A stretch of DNA of 38,475 bases from Streptomyces europaeiscabiei. Lineage in GTDB: Bacteria > Actinomycetota > Actinomycetes > Streptomycetales > Streptomycetaceae. Positions 6,962-15,732 of the stretch are shown here, in pieces; the first letter of the stretch is position 1, and each line of letters opens with the position of its first letter. The DNA lies in assembly GCF_001550375.1 (NCBI RefSeq), contig NZ_LRTR01000730.1, forward strand, positions 1 to 38,475. Reading direction: 5' to 3'. A program made the position numbers and the translations under genes. The notes below the pieces were generated by a model. The model was not told the DNA's origin, did not search any database, and worked only from the letters and a program-made list of their open reading frames with translations.

Positions 6962-8833
6962 TCAGCCCCGATATCCCCGGAGTTTCCGGTACAGCGTGGC
7001 ACGGGCGATGCCCAGGGACGCCGCCGTGCGGGCCTTGTTGCCCCCGTTGCGGCGGAGGGCCTCCAGGATGGCGGAGCGCTCGGCGTGCTCCATGGGGCTG
7101 AGGCGCCGGGCCGCGGGACCCTCACGGACGGCGTCCGGCAGTTCGGCGCGTCGTACGGGCCCGGACGCACGACGCTGTTCGGCCAACGCCCGTACGAGGT
7201 GGACGAGTTCGGTGACGTTGCCGGGCCACGGATGCTGCTCCAGTGCGCGCAGGGCGTCCAGTGTCCAGGTGAGCGGGGGCTGTCCGGGGGGCGGCTTCGG
7301 AGCCAGGGCGTTCAGCAACTCCCTTATGTCCTCAGGCCGTTCACGCAGCGCGGGAAGGGTGACCGAGCGGGCGGCCAGGGTGTCCAGGAGCCGCTGGAGG
7401 CAGGGGCCCGGCGGTGCTCCGGGAGTGTAGGTGACCAGCAGGGGCGCGCCCGGATGTGTTTCGAGGAGGGAGTTGAGCGTCGCGGTGTCGGGTTGCGTGA
7501 GCCGCTCGGCATGGCGGATGAGGAGGGCGTGGCCTTCCGCCAACTCGTCGAGCAGGAGGCTGGGTTCGCCCTCCGCCGCGTCGACGACCAGCAGCTCCGG
7601 GGCCAGCTCGTGTGCGAGCGCGGTCTTTCCGGTGCCGCGTTCGCCGACGAGCAGCAGCGGCTCGGGCGACCGGGCCAGCTCCGTCGCGCGTCCCACCGCG
7701 TGCCGCCACGGCACCGAGTGCCCGGCGAGGGCCACGACACCCCGCCCGAGCGGCACGGCGGCGCCGGCTCCCAGCGGCTCCAGTACGGCGACCGCGCCGA
7801 TGACCGACCCCCGGTGCGCCACCGGGGCGACCGTCGCGGAACACCGCACCCCGTCCGGGAGCCGCATACGGTACGAGTCCGCGGTCACGCCGGTCACGGC
7901 CACCGCTTCGGACGCCGACCCGGGCTCCGCCCTCGTATCCGAGTCGGCCTCGGCCACCGCTTCGCGCTCCGTCGTACCCGGCAGGCCCGCACCTCCGGGC
8001 CTCTCCCCGCCGTTCGCGTCCCGCAGCAGCGCGGCCACGCCTCTTTCCAGCGCCTCCAAACCCTCGGGTGACAACAGGCGTCCCGCGGCCTCGCTCACCA
8101 GACGGTTGCGGCCGTCGAGGGCGACGACCGCCTGCCTCTGCTCCCGCGCGGCCCGCAGATACGCGTCCAGCAGGACCCGCTCGGCGGGCTGCGACCGGGC
8201 CAGGAGCGCCGCCTCGACGGCACCGGCCGCCGCCTCGGCGAGCAAGGCCCACGGATGCGGAGCGCACTCGGCGCAGAGCCCCGAGGTGACCGTCACCGTG
8301 CCCACGGTCCGCCCGGTCTCCGGCGCGAGCACGGGCACACTGACCGCCGACACGTCCTGCCACAGATCGAGGAAGTGCTCCGGGCCGTGCACCTCGGCGC
8401 GGCGCCGGGTGCGCAGTGCGAGCGCCGCGCTGTTGTTGCCGACCACCTGTTCGGAGAGATCCTGGCAACAGGGATCGCCGGGCGCGCACCCGGTCGCCCA
8501 CAGCACTCGCAGGCGTTCGTCGGTCAGCAGGAGCGCCGTCCGTCCGGTACCCACGGCGGGGGCGAGCCGTTCGAGCACCGGCCGGGCCGCGGCCAGCAGG
8601 GCGGACTCGTCCGGTCGTACGGCGTTCCGGGGCGGGTCGGCGGCCCTGCCGGGCGCGTCGGGCGCGGAGTCCGGCACATCGTGTCGCAGACCGAAGAACC
8701 GGGCACGCCTCCAGGCGGCGACGATCTCCTCCGGTACACCGTCCGGCAGTTCGCGCCCTTCGAGGAACAGCTCACGGGCCCTGCGCAGCGACGTCAGGGC
8801 AGGGTGGACGGGGAGGTGTTCCGCGGTGGTCAC
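6962..8833 (-). CDS. GAF / AAA+ / Fis-type transcription regulator of the aromatic cluster
   Basis: A 623-residue regulator built like AcoR-type activators. It has an N-terminal GAF-like sensor (about 70-190), a central AAA+ domain with Walker A GERGTGKT (about 395), and a C-terminal Fis helix-turn-helix ending NKARTAASLGIARATLYRKL. The sigma-54 contact motif GAFTGA is not seen, and actinobacteria generally lack sigma-54. It should therefore work as a sigma-70-type activator or repressor, as for other actinobacterial members. The start GTG 8831-8833 is chosen as the first reasonable codon before VTTAEHLPVHPAL; the ribosome site is weak. It is divergent from the flavin hydroxylase, with a palindrome between them, so it probably senses the phenolic substrate and controls the hydroxyquinol genes. 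Confidence 0.88.
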   Translation of the reverse strand: MTTAEHLPVHPALTSLRRARELFLEGRELPDGVPEEIVAAWRRARFFGLRHDVPDSAPDAPGRAADPPRNAVRPDESALLAAARPVLERLAPAVGTGRTALLLTDERLRVLWATGCAPGDPCCQDLSEQVVGNNSAALALRTRRRAEVHGPEHFLDLWQDVSAVSVPVLAPETGRTVGTVTVTSGLCAECAPHPWALLAEAAAGAVEAALLARSQPAERVLLDAYLRAAREQRQAVVALDGRNRLVSEAAGRLLSPEGLEALERGVAALLRDANGGERPGGAGLPGTTEREAVAEADSDTRAEPGSASEAVAVTGVTADSYRMRLPDGVRCSATVAPVAHRGSVIGAVAVLEPLGAGAAVPLGRGVVALAGHSVPWRHAVGRATELARSPEPLLLVGERGTGKTALAHELAPELLVVDAAEGEPSLLLDELAEGHALLIRHAERLTQPDTATLNSLLETHPGAPLLVTYTPGAPPGPCLQRLLDTLAARSVTLPALRERPEDIRELLNALAPKPPPGQPPLTWTLDALRALEQHPWPGNVTELVHLVRALAEQRRASGPVRRAELPDAVREGPAARRLSPMEHAERSAILEALRRNGGNKARTAASLGIARATLYRKLRGYRG

Positions 8834-8979
8834 GACACCACTCACCGTACCCGGCGAGGTTGAAGGAGCAACAATCACCCTGGAGCCCGGTGGGCGGGCG
8901 GTGAGCACGTGCCCGCCCGTCCACTTGAACGGAAGCGGCCCCTGCCCCGTACGACTCCCGCCCGGCAAACCGTACGCAC

Positions 8980-8996
8980 TGTCTCTTATTGAGACA
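8980..8996. promoter_or_regulatory. Perfect palindromic operator, 6-5-6
   Basis: TGTCTC-TTATT-GAGACA, a perfect inverted repeat in the 234-base gap between the Fis-type regulator and the flavin hydroxylase. It is centred about 80 bases before the hydroxylase start. It stands out as AT-rich in GC-rich DNA. It is probably the binding site of the divergent regulator; this is inference. Confidence 0.65.
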
Positions 8997-9067
8997 CCCG
9001 CGCTCCCGCGCCGCCCTCCATGATCTTGAACGGTCGATGTCTGTCCTCATTCCCTGGAGCGTCTCCC

Positions 9068-10834
9068 GTGCACACCGTCGAGCCGGATGTCGTGACCGAC
9101 GTACTGATCGTGGGCAGTGGCCCCGCGGGCGCCTCCGCCGCGCTCGCCCTGAGTACGTACGGCGTCCCGAACATCGTGGTCACCCGTTACGCGCGTCTCG
9201 CCGACACGCCCCGGGCGCACATCACCAACCAGCGCACCATGGAGGTGCTGCGCGACCTCGGAGTCGAGGACGAGGTCGTCGCGAAGGCCACGCCGCAGCG
9301 GCTGATGGGCGACACGACCTTCTGCACCAGCCTCGCGGGGGAGGAGCTGGGCCGGGTCCGCTCGTGGGGCAACGACCCGCTCGTCCAGGCCGCCCACGAG
9401 CTGGCCAGCCCCACCCGCATGTGCGACATGCCGCAACACCTCATGGAGCCCGTGCTCGTCGACGCGGCCGTGGCGCGCGGCACCCGACTGCGCTTCAGCA
9501 CGGTCTACAAGTCCTTCGTCCAGGACGACGAGGGTGTCACCGTCACCGTCGAGGACAGGCTGCGCGGCGACGAGTACACCATCCGCGCCAAGTACCTCAT
9601 CGGCGCCGACGGCGGCCGCTCCCAGGTAGCCGAGGACATCGGGCTGCCGATGGGCGGCCAGATGGGCGTGGCCGGCAGCATCAACATCGTCTTCGACATG
9701 GACCTGGCGAAGTACACCGCGCACCGCCCGTCCACCCTCTACTGGGTGCTGGCCCCCGGCGCCACCGTCGGCGGCATCGGGGCGGGCCTGGTCCGGTGCG
9801 TGCGGCCCTGGAACGAGTGGATGATCGTCTGGGGGTACGACGTCACCGCGGGCGCCCCCGACCTGACCACCGAGTACGCCGAGTCGATCGTCCGCAGGCT
9901 GGTCGGCGACGACGAGATCCCGGTGACCGTCAAGTCGTCCTCGGCCTGGACCGTCAACGAGATGTACGCGGAGACCTACTCCAACGGGCGGGTCTTCTGC
10001 GCCGGTGACGCCACGCACCGCCACCCGCCGTCCAACGGCCTCGGCTCCAACACCTCCATCCAGGACGCCTACAACCTGGCCTGGAAGCTCAAGCTCGTCC
10101 TCGACGGCACCGCGTCCCCCGAGCTGCTCGACACCTACACCGCCGAACGGGCCCCGATCGACAGACAGATCGTCACCCGCGCCAACAAGTCCATCGGCGA
10201 GACCGCCCCCGTCTTCGAGGCACTCGACGGGCTCTCCCCGCAGAGCCCCGAACAGCTGTGGGCCAACATCGCCGCCCGCAAGGACGACACCGATGCGGCC
10301 GAGAAACAGCGGGCGAAGCTCCGCGAGGCGATCGCGTTCAAGGTGTACGAGTTCAACGCGCACGGCGTCGACCTCAACCAGCGGTACTCCGCCGAAAGCT
10401 CTTCGGCGATCGTCCCCGACGGCACGGCGGACCCCGGTTTCGACCGCGACCCCGAGCTGTACCACCAGCCGACGTCCCGCCCCGGCGCCAAACTCCCGCA
10501 CGCCTGGATCACCTCCGGCACCCGCACCCTGTCCACGCTCGACACCGTCGGCCGGGGCCGCTTCACCCTGCTCACCGGCATCGGCGGCGCCGACTGGATC
10601 AGGGCCGCCGCCGCCCAGGACCTGGAGATCGCCACCGTCGTCATCGGCCCCGGCCAGGAGTACGAGGACCCGTACGGCGACTGGGCACGGCTCAGAGAGG
10701 TGGCCGACGGGGGAGCCCTCCTCGTACGGCCGGACGGGTACGTCGCCTTCCGCCACGCGACGGCGGCCGCGTCCCCGGACGACGCCGAGCGGTCGCTGAC
10801 GGGCGCGGTCCGGCGGATTCTCGGGCGTGCCTGA
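9068..10834 (+). CDS. FAD-dependent aromatic hydroxylase (TfdB / resorcinol hydroxylase type)
   Basis: A 588-residue class A flavoprotein monooxygenase of the PheA/TfdB group, which uses NAD(P)H and O2 to hydroxylate a phenol. Visible features are the FAD-binding GSGPAGASAA near residue 16, the DG motif ADGGRSQVAEDIG (about 180), and the GD motif CAGDATHRHPPSNGLGSNTS (about 310) with the HRHPPxNGLGxNTS form typical of TfdB-like enzymes. The C-terminal thioredoxin-like domain ends at about residue 588. GTG 9068-9070, with GGAG nine bases upstream, is preferred to the ATG at 9020. With dioxygenase and maleylacetate reductase downstream, the expected product is hydroxyquinol made from resorcinol or a (chloro)phenol. 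Confidence 0.9.
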   Translation: MHTVEPDVVTDVLIVGSGPAGASAALALSTYGVPNIVVTRYARLADTPRAHITNQRTMEVLRDLGVEDEVVAKATPQRLMGDTTFCTSLAGEELGRVRSWGNDPLVQAAHELASPTRMCDMPQHLMEPVLVDAAVARGTRLRFSTVYKSFVQDDEGVTVTVEDRLRGDEYTIRAKYLIGADGGRSQVAEDIGLPMGGQMGVAGSINIVFDMDLAKYTAHRPSTLYWVLAPGATVGGIGAGLVRCVRPWNEWMIVWGYDVTAGAPDLTTEYAESIVRRLVGDDEIPVTVKSSSAWTVNEMYAETYSNGRVFCAGDATHRHPPSNGLGSNTSIQDAYNLAWKLKLVLDGTASPELLDTYTAERAPIDRQIVTRANKSIGETAPVFEALDGLSPQSPEQLWANIAARKDDTDAAEKQRAKLREAIAFKVYEFNAHGVDLNQRYSAESSSAIVPDGTADPGFDRDPELYHQPTSRPGAKLPHAWITSGTRTLSTLDTVGRGRFTLLTGIGGADWIRAAAAQDLEIATVVIGPGQEYEDPYGDWARLREVADGGALLVRPDGYVAFRHATAAASPDDAERSLTGAVRRILGRA

Positions 10835-10925
10835 ACCGGAGGTCCCGGGGGCAGGCGTCGCGTGAGGGGAAACAGCTGTCGGCTCAGCCGTGGCGGAGCC
10901 GCGTGAACAGTCGTAGGAGTGGGGC

Positions 10926-11915
10926 ATGACCACCGAATTCACCACCCGGATCACCGAGGCGGTCGTCGACAGCCTCGACGGCACGGCCGACCCGCGCCTG
11001 CGCGAGCTGCTCGCCGCCCTCACCCGCCACCTCCACGCCTTCGTGCGCGAGGCAGAGCCGACGACGGCGGAGTGGGAGCAGGCGATCGCCTTCCTCACGG
11101 CGACCGGGCGGGCCTGCACGGACACCCGGCAGGAGTTCGTCCTGCTGTCGGACGTCCTCGGTGTCTCGATGCTGGTCGAGACGATCAACAGCGACGGACG
11201 CGGCGGACACGGCGGGAGCGGCGGACGCGGCGGGCGTGATGAGAGGGACGACGAGAGGGACGAGGGCGCTGAGGGGGACGAGAGCGACGTGCGCGGCGGC
11301 GTGACGGAGTCGACGGTCCTCGGCCCGTTCCACATGACCGAGTCCCCGGTCCGGGAACTCGGCGCGGACATCGACCTGGTCGGCGGCGGCGAGCCGTGCG
11401 TGATCAGCGGACGCGTGCTGTCGAAGGACGGCACTCCGCTGCCCGGTGCCGTCCTCGACGTCTGGCAGGCGAACCCCGAGGGCTACTACGACGTCCAGCA
11501 GCCCGACGTCCAGCCGCCGGGCAACGGCCGCGGACTGTTCACGGCGGACGCCGAGGGCCGCTTCTGGTTCCGCACCTGCGTGCCGAGCCCCTACCCCATC
11601 CCCACGGACGGCCCTGTCGGTGACCTCCTCCGGGCGACGGCACGGCACCCCTACCGCCCGGCTCACATCCACTTCATCGTCTCGGCCGAGGGGCACACCC
11701 CGGTCACCACCCACATCTTCGTGGCCGGCAGTGACCACCTCGACTCGGACGCGGTCTTCGCGGTCAAGGAGAGCCTCGTCCAGGACTTCACGGAGACCGA
11801 CGACCCCTCCCGGGCCCGGCGGTTCGGCATCGGGAACCCGTTCCGCCACGCCCACTTCGACCTCGTGCTCGACGCGCCGGACACCGCGGGCGCGCTCGAC
11901 CCGGAGCGTGCGTAG
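10926..11915 (+). CDS. Intradiol ring-cleavage dioxygenase (hydroxyquinol/catechol 1,2-dioxygenase)
   Basis: A 329-residue Fe(III) dioxygenase with the N-terminal helical dimerisation domain (1-88) and the catalytic beta-sandwich (about 127-315). Ligands fit the family spacing exactly: Y187, Y223, H247 and H249 in NPEGYYD, PSPYPIP and RPAHIHF. It should cleave hydroxyquinol to maleylacetate. Odd feature: residues 91-125 form a Gly/Arg then Asp/Glu-rich insert between the two domains, where relatives have a short linker. AGGAG precedes the ATG. Its stop TAG 11913-11915 overlaps the GTG start of the reductase, so translation is coupled. Confidence 0.93.
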   Translation: MTTEFTTRITEAVVDSLDGTADPRLRELLAALTRHLHAFVREAEPTTAEWEQAIAFLTATGRACTDTRQEFVLLSDVLGVSMLVETINSDGRGGHGGSGGRGGRDERDDERDEGAEGDESDVRGGVTESTVLGPFHMTESPVRELGADIDLVGGGEPCVISGRVLSKDGTPLPGAVLDVWQANPEGYYDVQQPDVQPPGNGRGLFTADAEGRFWFRTCVPSPYPIPTDGPVGDLLRATARHPYRPAHIHFIVSAEGHTPVTTHIFVAGSDHLDSDAVFAVKESLVQDFTETDDPSRARRFGIGNPFRHAHFDLVLDAPDTAGALDPERA

Positions 11916-12982
11916 TGGAGTTCGTGTACGAGGCTCAGCCCATGCGGGTCGTCATGCGCCCGGGCGCGTCGGCGACGGCGGTGGCGCAGGAGGCCGAACG
12001 GCTGGGGCTGCGGCGGCTGTTGGTGGTGTGCGGACCGAGAGGCGCCGGGACGGCTCGGGTTGTCGCGGACTCACTCGGTGCCGCGTGCGCCGGACTGTTC
12101 GAGGAGGCCCGCCAGCACGTACCGGCGGAGGTGGCCGAGCGAGCGGTGCGGGCGGCTCGGGCCGCGGACGCGGACGGATGCGTGGCGGTCGGCGGCGGCT
12201 CGGCGATCGGACTGGGCAAGGTGATCGCGCTCCGCACCGAACTGCCGTTGATCGCCGTGCCGTCGACCTACTCCGGCTCCGAGATGACCCCGGTCTGGGG
12301 CCTGACCGAACACGGCGCCAAGCGCACCGGCCGCGCCCCGTCGGTCCTGCCCCGCAGCGTCGTCTACGACCCCGAACTCACCCTCTCCCTCCCCGTGCTC
12401 CTCTCCGTGACCAGCGGCATCAACGCGGTCGCCCACGCCGCCGAGGCCCTGTACGCGCCGGACGCCTCGCCGCTGGTGTCGCTGACGGCGGAGGAGGGCG
12501 CCCGAGCCATGGTGGGCGCACTCCCCGCAGTGGCGGCCGACCCCGGGGACCTGGAGGCGCGCGGCCGAGCGCTCTACGGCGCATGGCTCTGCGGGGCCGC
12601 GCTCGGCGCGACCACCATGGGCCTGCACCACAAGCTGTGCCACGTCCTCGGCGGCACCTTCGGCCTCCCGCACGCCGAAACGCACACGGTCGTCCTCCCG
12701 TACGCCCTCGCCTTCAACGCCCCCGCCGCACCCGACGCCATGACGGCCCTCGGTCGAGCCCTGACCGCAGAGAACGCGCCCCAGGCCCTGTGGGACCTGT
12801 CGGGCAGCCTCGGCGCGCCCCGCTCCCTGGCCGAACTGGGCCTCGATGAAACGGACTTGGCAAGGGCGGCGACCGAGGTGACGGGACAGGCGTACCCCAA
12901 CCCGAGAAAGCCCACGGTGACGGACGCCCTGCAGGTCCTGAGGGCGGCGTACGAGGGCGACCGGCCTCCGGTGTGGCCCTGA
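11915..12982 (+). CDS. Maleylacetate reductase (iron-alcohol-dehydrogenase family)
   Basis: A 355-residue NAD(P)H-dependent enzyme that reduces maleylacetate to 3-oxoadipate, the step after hydroxyquinol cleavage. The nucleotide-binding segment GGGSAIGLGKVIAL (about 93-106) and VPSTYSGSEMTPVWG are typical of maleylacetate reductases. The histidine-rich stretch LHHKLCHVLGG and the later LPHAETH are the metal-region motifs of the superfamily. It starts at GTG overlapping the dioxygenase stop. No thiolase or CoA-transferase genes for 3-oxoadipate follow, so the last steps must be encoded elsewhere. Confidence 0.93.
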   Translation: MEFVYEAQPMRVVMRPGASATAVAQEAERLGLRRLLVVCGPRGAGTARVVADSLGAACAGLFEEARQHVPAEVAERAVRAARAADADGCVAVGGGSAIGLGKVIALRTELPLIAVPSTYSGSEMTPVWGLTEHGAKRTGRAPSVLPRSVVYDPELTLSLPVLLSVTSGINAVAHAAEALYAPDASPLVSLTAEEGARAMVGALPAVAADPGDLEARGRALYGAWLCGAALGATTMGLHHKLCHVLGGTFGLPHAETHTVVLPYALAFNAPAAPDAMTALGRALTAENAPQALWDLSGSLGAPRSLAELGLDETDLARAATEVTGQAYPNPRKPTVTDALQVLRAAYEGDRPPVWP

Positions 12983-12995
12983 CCGACAACCTGAC

Positions 12996-13079
12996 GCGCA
13001 CCGAACGACGCGCACCGAACGACGCGCACCGAACGACGCGCACCGAACGACGCGCACCGAACGACGCGCACCGAACGAC
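12996..13079. repeat. Tandem repeat, 14 bp x 6
   Basis: Six perfect head-to-tail copies of GCGCACCGAACGAC, starting at 12996, 13010, 13024, 13038, 13052 and 13066. They fill the space between the maleylacetate reductase stop and the YceI-gene ribosome site. Because 6 x 14 = 84 is a multiple of three, the YceI reading frame stays open through the array. Confidence 0.97.
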
Positions 13080-13101
13080 GAGAAACCGAAAGGTGAACAC
13101 C

Positions 13102-14013
13102 ATGCCCCTCGGACTGCTCCGGCGGCGATTCAGGAATGCCCCCGGAGGCGGCGCGGGCGCCACGCTCCCGGTCCCGGACGGCGCGGGTGTCGTCCTGCGT
13201 GAGGTGCTGGACCCGGTGAACCAACCCATGGGCGCGGCCGAGGTGACGGTGACGGAACTGCGCAGCCACCGCGTCGCCGCGCGGGGCGCCACGGACCCGT
13301 ACGGCTTCTTCATGGCCGTTCTGCCGCCGGGCACCTACAGCATGCTGATCATGGCCGAGGGGCTGGAGCCGCACCGCGAGACGGTCGAGATCGTCGCGGA
13401 CGCCGGTGTCTCCCGGGAGCGGGTGTGGCTCCAGTCGGCAAGGGCGCTCGAACTCCCGGCCCCCGGCACCTGGCTCTTCGACCCACCGCACACCGCGATC
13501 CGCTTCATCGCCAAGCACGTCGGGATGGCCCATGTGCACGGCCGCTTCGAACGCTTCGAGGGCGGCCTCGCGGTCGCCCAGGACATGACCCGGTCCCGCG
13601 TCCACGTGCGCATCGACGCGTCCAGCATCACCACGGGCAACAACACCCGTGACACGCACCTTCGTTCGGCCGACTTCCTCGACGTCGAACGCTTCCCGTA
13701 CATCGACTTCACCAGCACCCGATTCGCCTACCGCGGCGGCAGCAAGTGGACCCTCCAGGGCAGCCTCACCATGCACGGCGTCAGCCGCTCCGTGGCCCTG
13801 GACACCACCTACCTCGGCACCGTCAACGGCGGCTACGGCGAGGAGCTCCGCTGCGCCGCCCTCGCCAAGTCCGAACTCCACCGCGAGGACTACACCCTCA
13901 ACTGGCGCTCCATGCTCGCCCGTGGCATCGCGGTCGTCGGCCCCACCATCCAGCTGGAACTGGACGTCCAGGCGATGTACCGCACCCACGACACGCCCAC
14001 GCCGCCGGAGTAG
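13102..14013 (+). CDS. YceI-family protein with N-terminal carboxypeptidase-regulatory-like domain
   Basis: A 303-residue protein. Residues 25-110 look like a beta-sandwich of the CarboxypepD_reg / prealbumin-like type (LDPVNQPMGAAEVTVTELRS, then PYGFFMAVLPPGTYSML). Residues 118-297 are a YceI lipocalin-like domain (FDPPHTAIRFIAKHVGMAHV ... SITTGNNTRDTHLRSADFLD ... YTLNWRSMLARGIAVVGPTI) that in relatives binds isoprenoid or other lipids. No signal peptide is visible, so it may be cytosolic. ATG 13102 has GAAAGGTG upstream. An alternative GTG at 12973, overlapping the reductase stop, would add about 43 residues encoded by the tandem array. It lies downstream of the hydroxyquinol genes but its link to them is unknown. 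Confidence 0.88.
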   Translation: MPLGLLRRRFRNAPGGGAGATLPVPDGAGVVLREVLDPVNQPMGAAEVTVTELRSHRVAARGATDPYGFFMAVLPPGTYSMLIMAEGLEPHRETVEIVADAGVSRERVWLQSARALELPAPGTWLFDPPHTAIRFIAKHVGMAHVHGRFERFEGGLAVAQDMTRSRVHVRIDASSITTGNNTRDTHLRSADFLDVERFPYIDFTSTRFAYRGGSKWTLQGSLTMHGVSRSVALDTTYLGTVNGGYGEELRCAALAKSELHREDYTLNWRSMLARGIAVVGPTIQLELDVQAMYRTHDTPTPPE

Positions 14014-14450
14014 ACATCACAGGTGCGCGATATCTGTCCACATTCCGAACCAGCGAGTGGTTGCATTCCACTTTCCGGATCACCACGCCATTCGTCGTCG
14101 ACCGGAGCGGAAATCGCGACGCCTGTGTACGGCAGTTCGGCCACGGTGGCAAAGAAGGGAGGGTGGGTAGCCTCCTGCTGTAGATGTATAGGGGGGCCGG
14201 CCGACTCCAACTGTCTTGTGGACGTGCGAAGAGCACGGATGGTCGTGCTGCTCTCCCCGCCGTTCACCGCACTGCCGCAGGCGCGGGAGATCCGGTGCAG
14301 CGGACCTACCGCAAGGACCCGTTTGGGCAGATCGGCATGCTCGTCCCCCTCCGGGTGGACGACGCACCACCCGCCGCGGAGTTCGCACCCCTTTCACTCG
14401 AGGAGGGTCGCGCGTATGTCTGAGATCGGTGGCGGCAGGGTAGGACCCCG
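14014..14450. other. Intergenic region before the fxs locus
   Basis: 437 bases with no gene I can support. A short open frame ending at 14423 (RTYRKDPFGQIGMLVPLRVD at its core) has coding-like codon use but no recognised family. An ATG at 14416 with an excellent GAGGAGGG site opens a frame that overlaps fxsC out of phase. The lower-GC stretch near 14175-14200, with a TATA-containing element, is a possible fxs promoter. Confidence 0.4.
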
Positions 14451-15695
14451 ATGCCGTCGGTGCGGTGCGGCATGCTGGGGGGCGCCTTGGATCAGCCGTA
14501 TTTCTTTCTCAGTTACGCCAGGCGGGACGACCGGGCGACCTACGTGGGGCGGTTCTACAACGACCTGCTGACGGCCCTCGCGCTCCCGGGCACGGTGTCG
14601 GCCCGGCAGCCCCCCTTCCGTGACGTCGAGAGCATCAGTCTCGGCGACGACTGGCTGCTGGAGCTGAGCCGTGCCGTCGGCTCGTGCAGGGCCATGGTCG
14701 CGCTCTACTCGCCGGCGTACTTCCGCAGCGAGTACTGCGGCAAGGAGTGGACCCACTTCGCCGCACGCGTCAAGCGCTACCAGGAGATGACCTCCGTGCA
14801 GCCGCGCGCGCTGGTCCCGGTGCTCTGGGAGCCGGTGCCGCAGCGCAGGATGCCCGCCGAGGTCAGGGCCGTCCAGTACACCGAACCGGGACTGGGGGAG
14901 GAATACCTCAGGCACGGGCTGCTGCAACTGATGCAGTCGGACCCCGGCGGGCCCGCCTACCGGCACGTGGTCGAGGAGCTGGCCCGCCGGGTACGCAACG
15001 CGGCGGACCCCTTCAACCTGCCCACCGACGAGCCCCCCGCCTTCGACCTCTCGACCGTCCGCGGCTGCTTCCCCGTCAATGACGCGCCCGAACTCAGCGG
15101 CCACGTACGGATATTCGTCGCGGCCTGCACCGAGGAACAGCCACCGGTGGGCCGGGCACACACCGCCTACTACGGGGAGGCGCCGTGGATGTGGGCGCCT
15201 TACAGCCCACCGCGCGTCCCGACCGTCGTGGAGCGGGCCACGCGGGTCATCACCGGTGACGGGCACACCGCGAGCGTCGAGGCGGTGAGCCCCCAGCTGA
15301 TCCGCCACCTCAACCGGGCCCGCCACCTCAACCAGGCGTGCGTCCTGCTCGTGGATGCCTGGTCGGCGCGCGAGGACCCGTACCGAGGGGCGCTCCGCAG
15401 GTACGACGCCCTCCACCACCCGACGACCGCGGTCCTCGTCCCCTGCCACGAGCACGACAGTGAGTCGGGCACGGACAACGCGGCACTGTGGGACGCGGTC
15501 CAGGAGGTCTTCGAGCGCAACTGGATGCGCCGCAACGACCATCACGATCCGGTGTTCTGGGTGCCCGTGGACCAGCACGAGTTCGACGACACGCTGTCCC
15601 GGGCGGTGACCGTGACCCAGAACCGGATCGCCGCCAGCGGTCATGTCCGCCGCCTGCCGCCGGGCGCACCACCGCCGTCGATGCCCCGGCTCTGA
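14451..15695 (+). CDS. fxsC: FxsC, TIR-like protein of the FxSxx-COOH RiPP system
   Basis: A 414-residue protein with an N-terminal TIR-like domain (about 16-165). It has YFFLSYARRD at strand A, SISLGDDWLLELSRAV, and SPAYFRSEYCGKEW carrying the Glu that is catalytic in many TIR NADases. The second half (about 200-400) has a further Rossmann-like segment (RIFVAACTEE ... ACVLLVDAW) that in the family accompanies the TIR part. FxsC proteins are defined by their place beside radical-SAM FxsB and FxSxx precursors; their job is not settled. ATG 14451 has AGGGTAGGA upstream. The next gene, fxsT, starts 37 bases after its stop. Confidence 0.87.
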   Translation: MPSVRCGMLGGALDQPYFFLSYARRDDRATYVGRFYNDLLTALALPGTVSARQPPFRDVESISLGDDWLLELSRAVGSCRAMVALYSPAYFRSEYCGKEWTHFAARVKRYQEMTSVQPRALVPVLWEPVPQRRMPAEVRAVQYTEPGLGEEYLRHGLLQLMQSDPGGPAYRHVVEELARRVRNAADPFNLPTDEPPAFDLSTVRGCFPVNDAPELSGHVRIFVAACTEEQPPVGRAHTAYYGEAPWMWAPYSPPRVPTVVERATRVITGDGHTASVEAVSPQLIRHLNRARHLNQACVLLVDAWSAREDPYRGALRRYDALHHPTTAVLVPCHEHDSESGTDNAALWDAVQEVFERNWMRRNDHHDPVFWVPVDQHEFDDTLSRAVTVTQNRIAASGHVRRLPPGAPPPSMPRL

Positions 15696-15732
15696 GCCGT
15701 ACGCCCCCGACCACGACTGCCCAGGAGACCGG

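Noticed and set aside
14184..14423. A short open frame before fxsC
   Set aside because: The end has coding-like codons, but there is no clear start, ribosome site or known family, so it is mentioned only under the intergenic entry.
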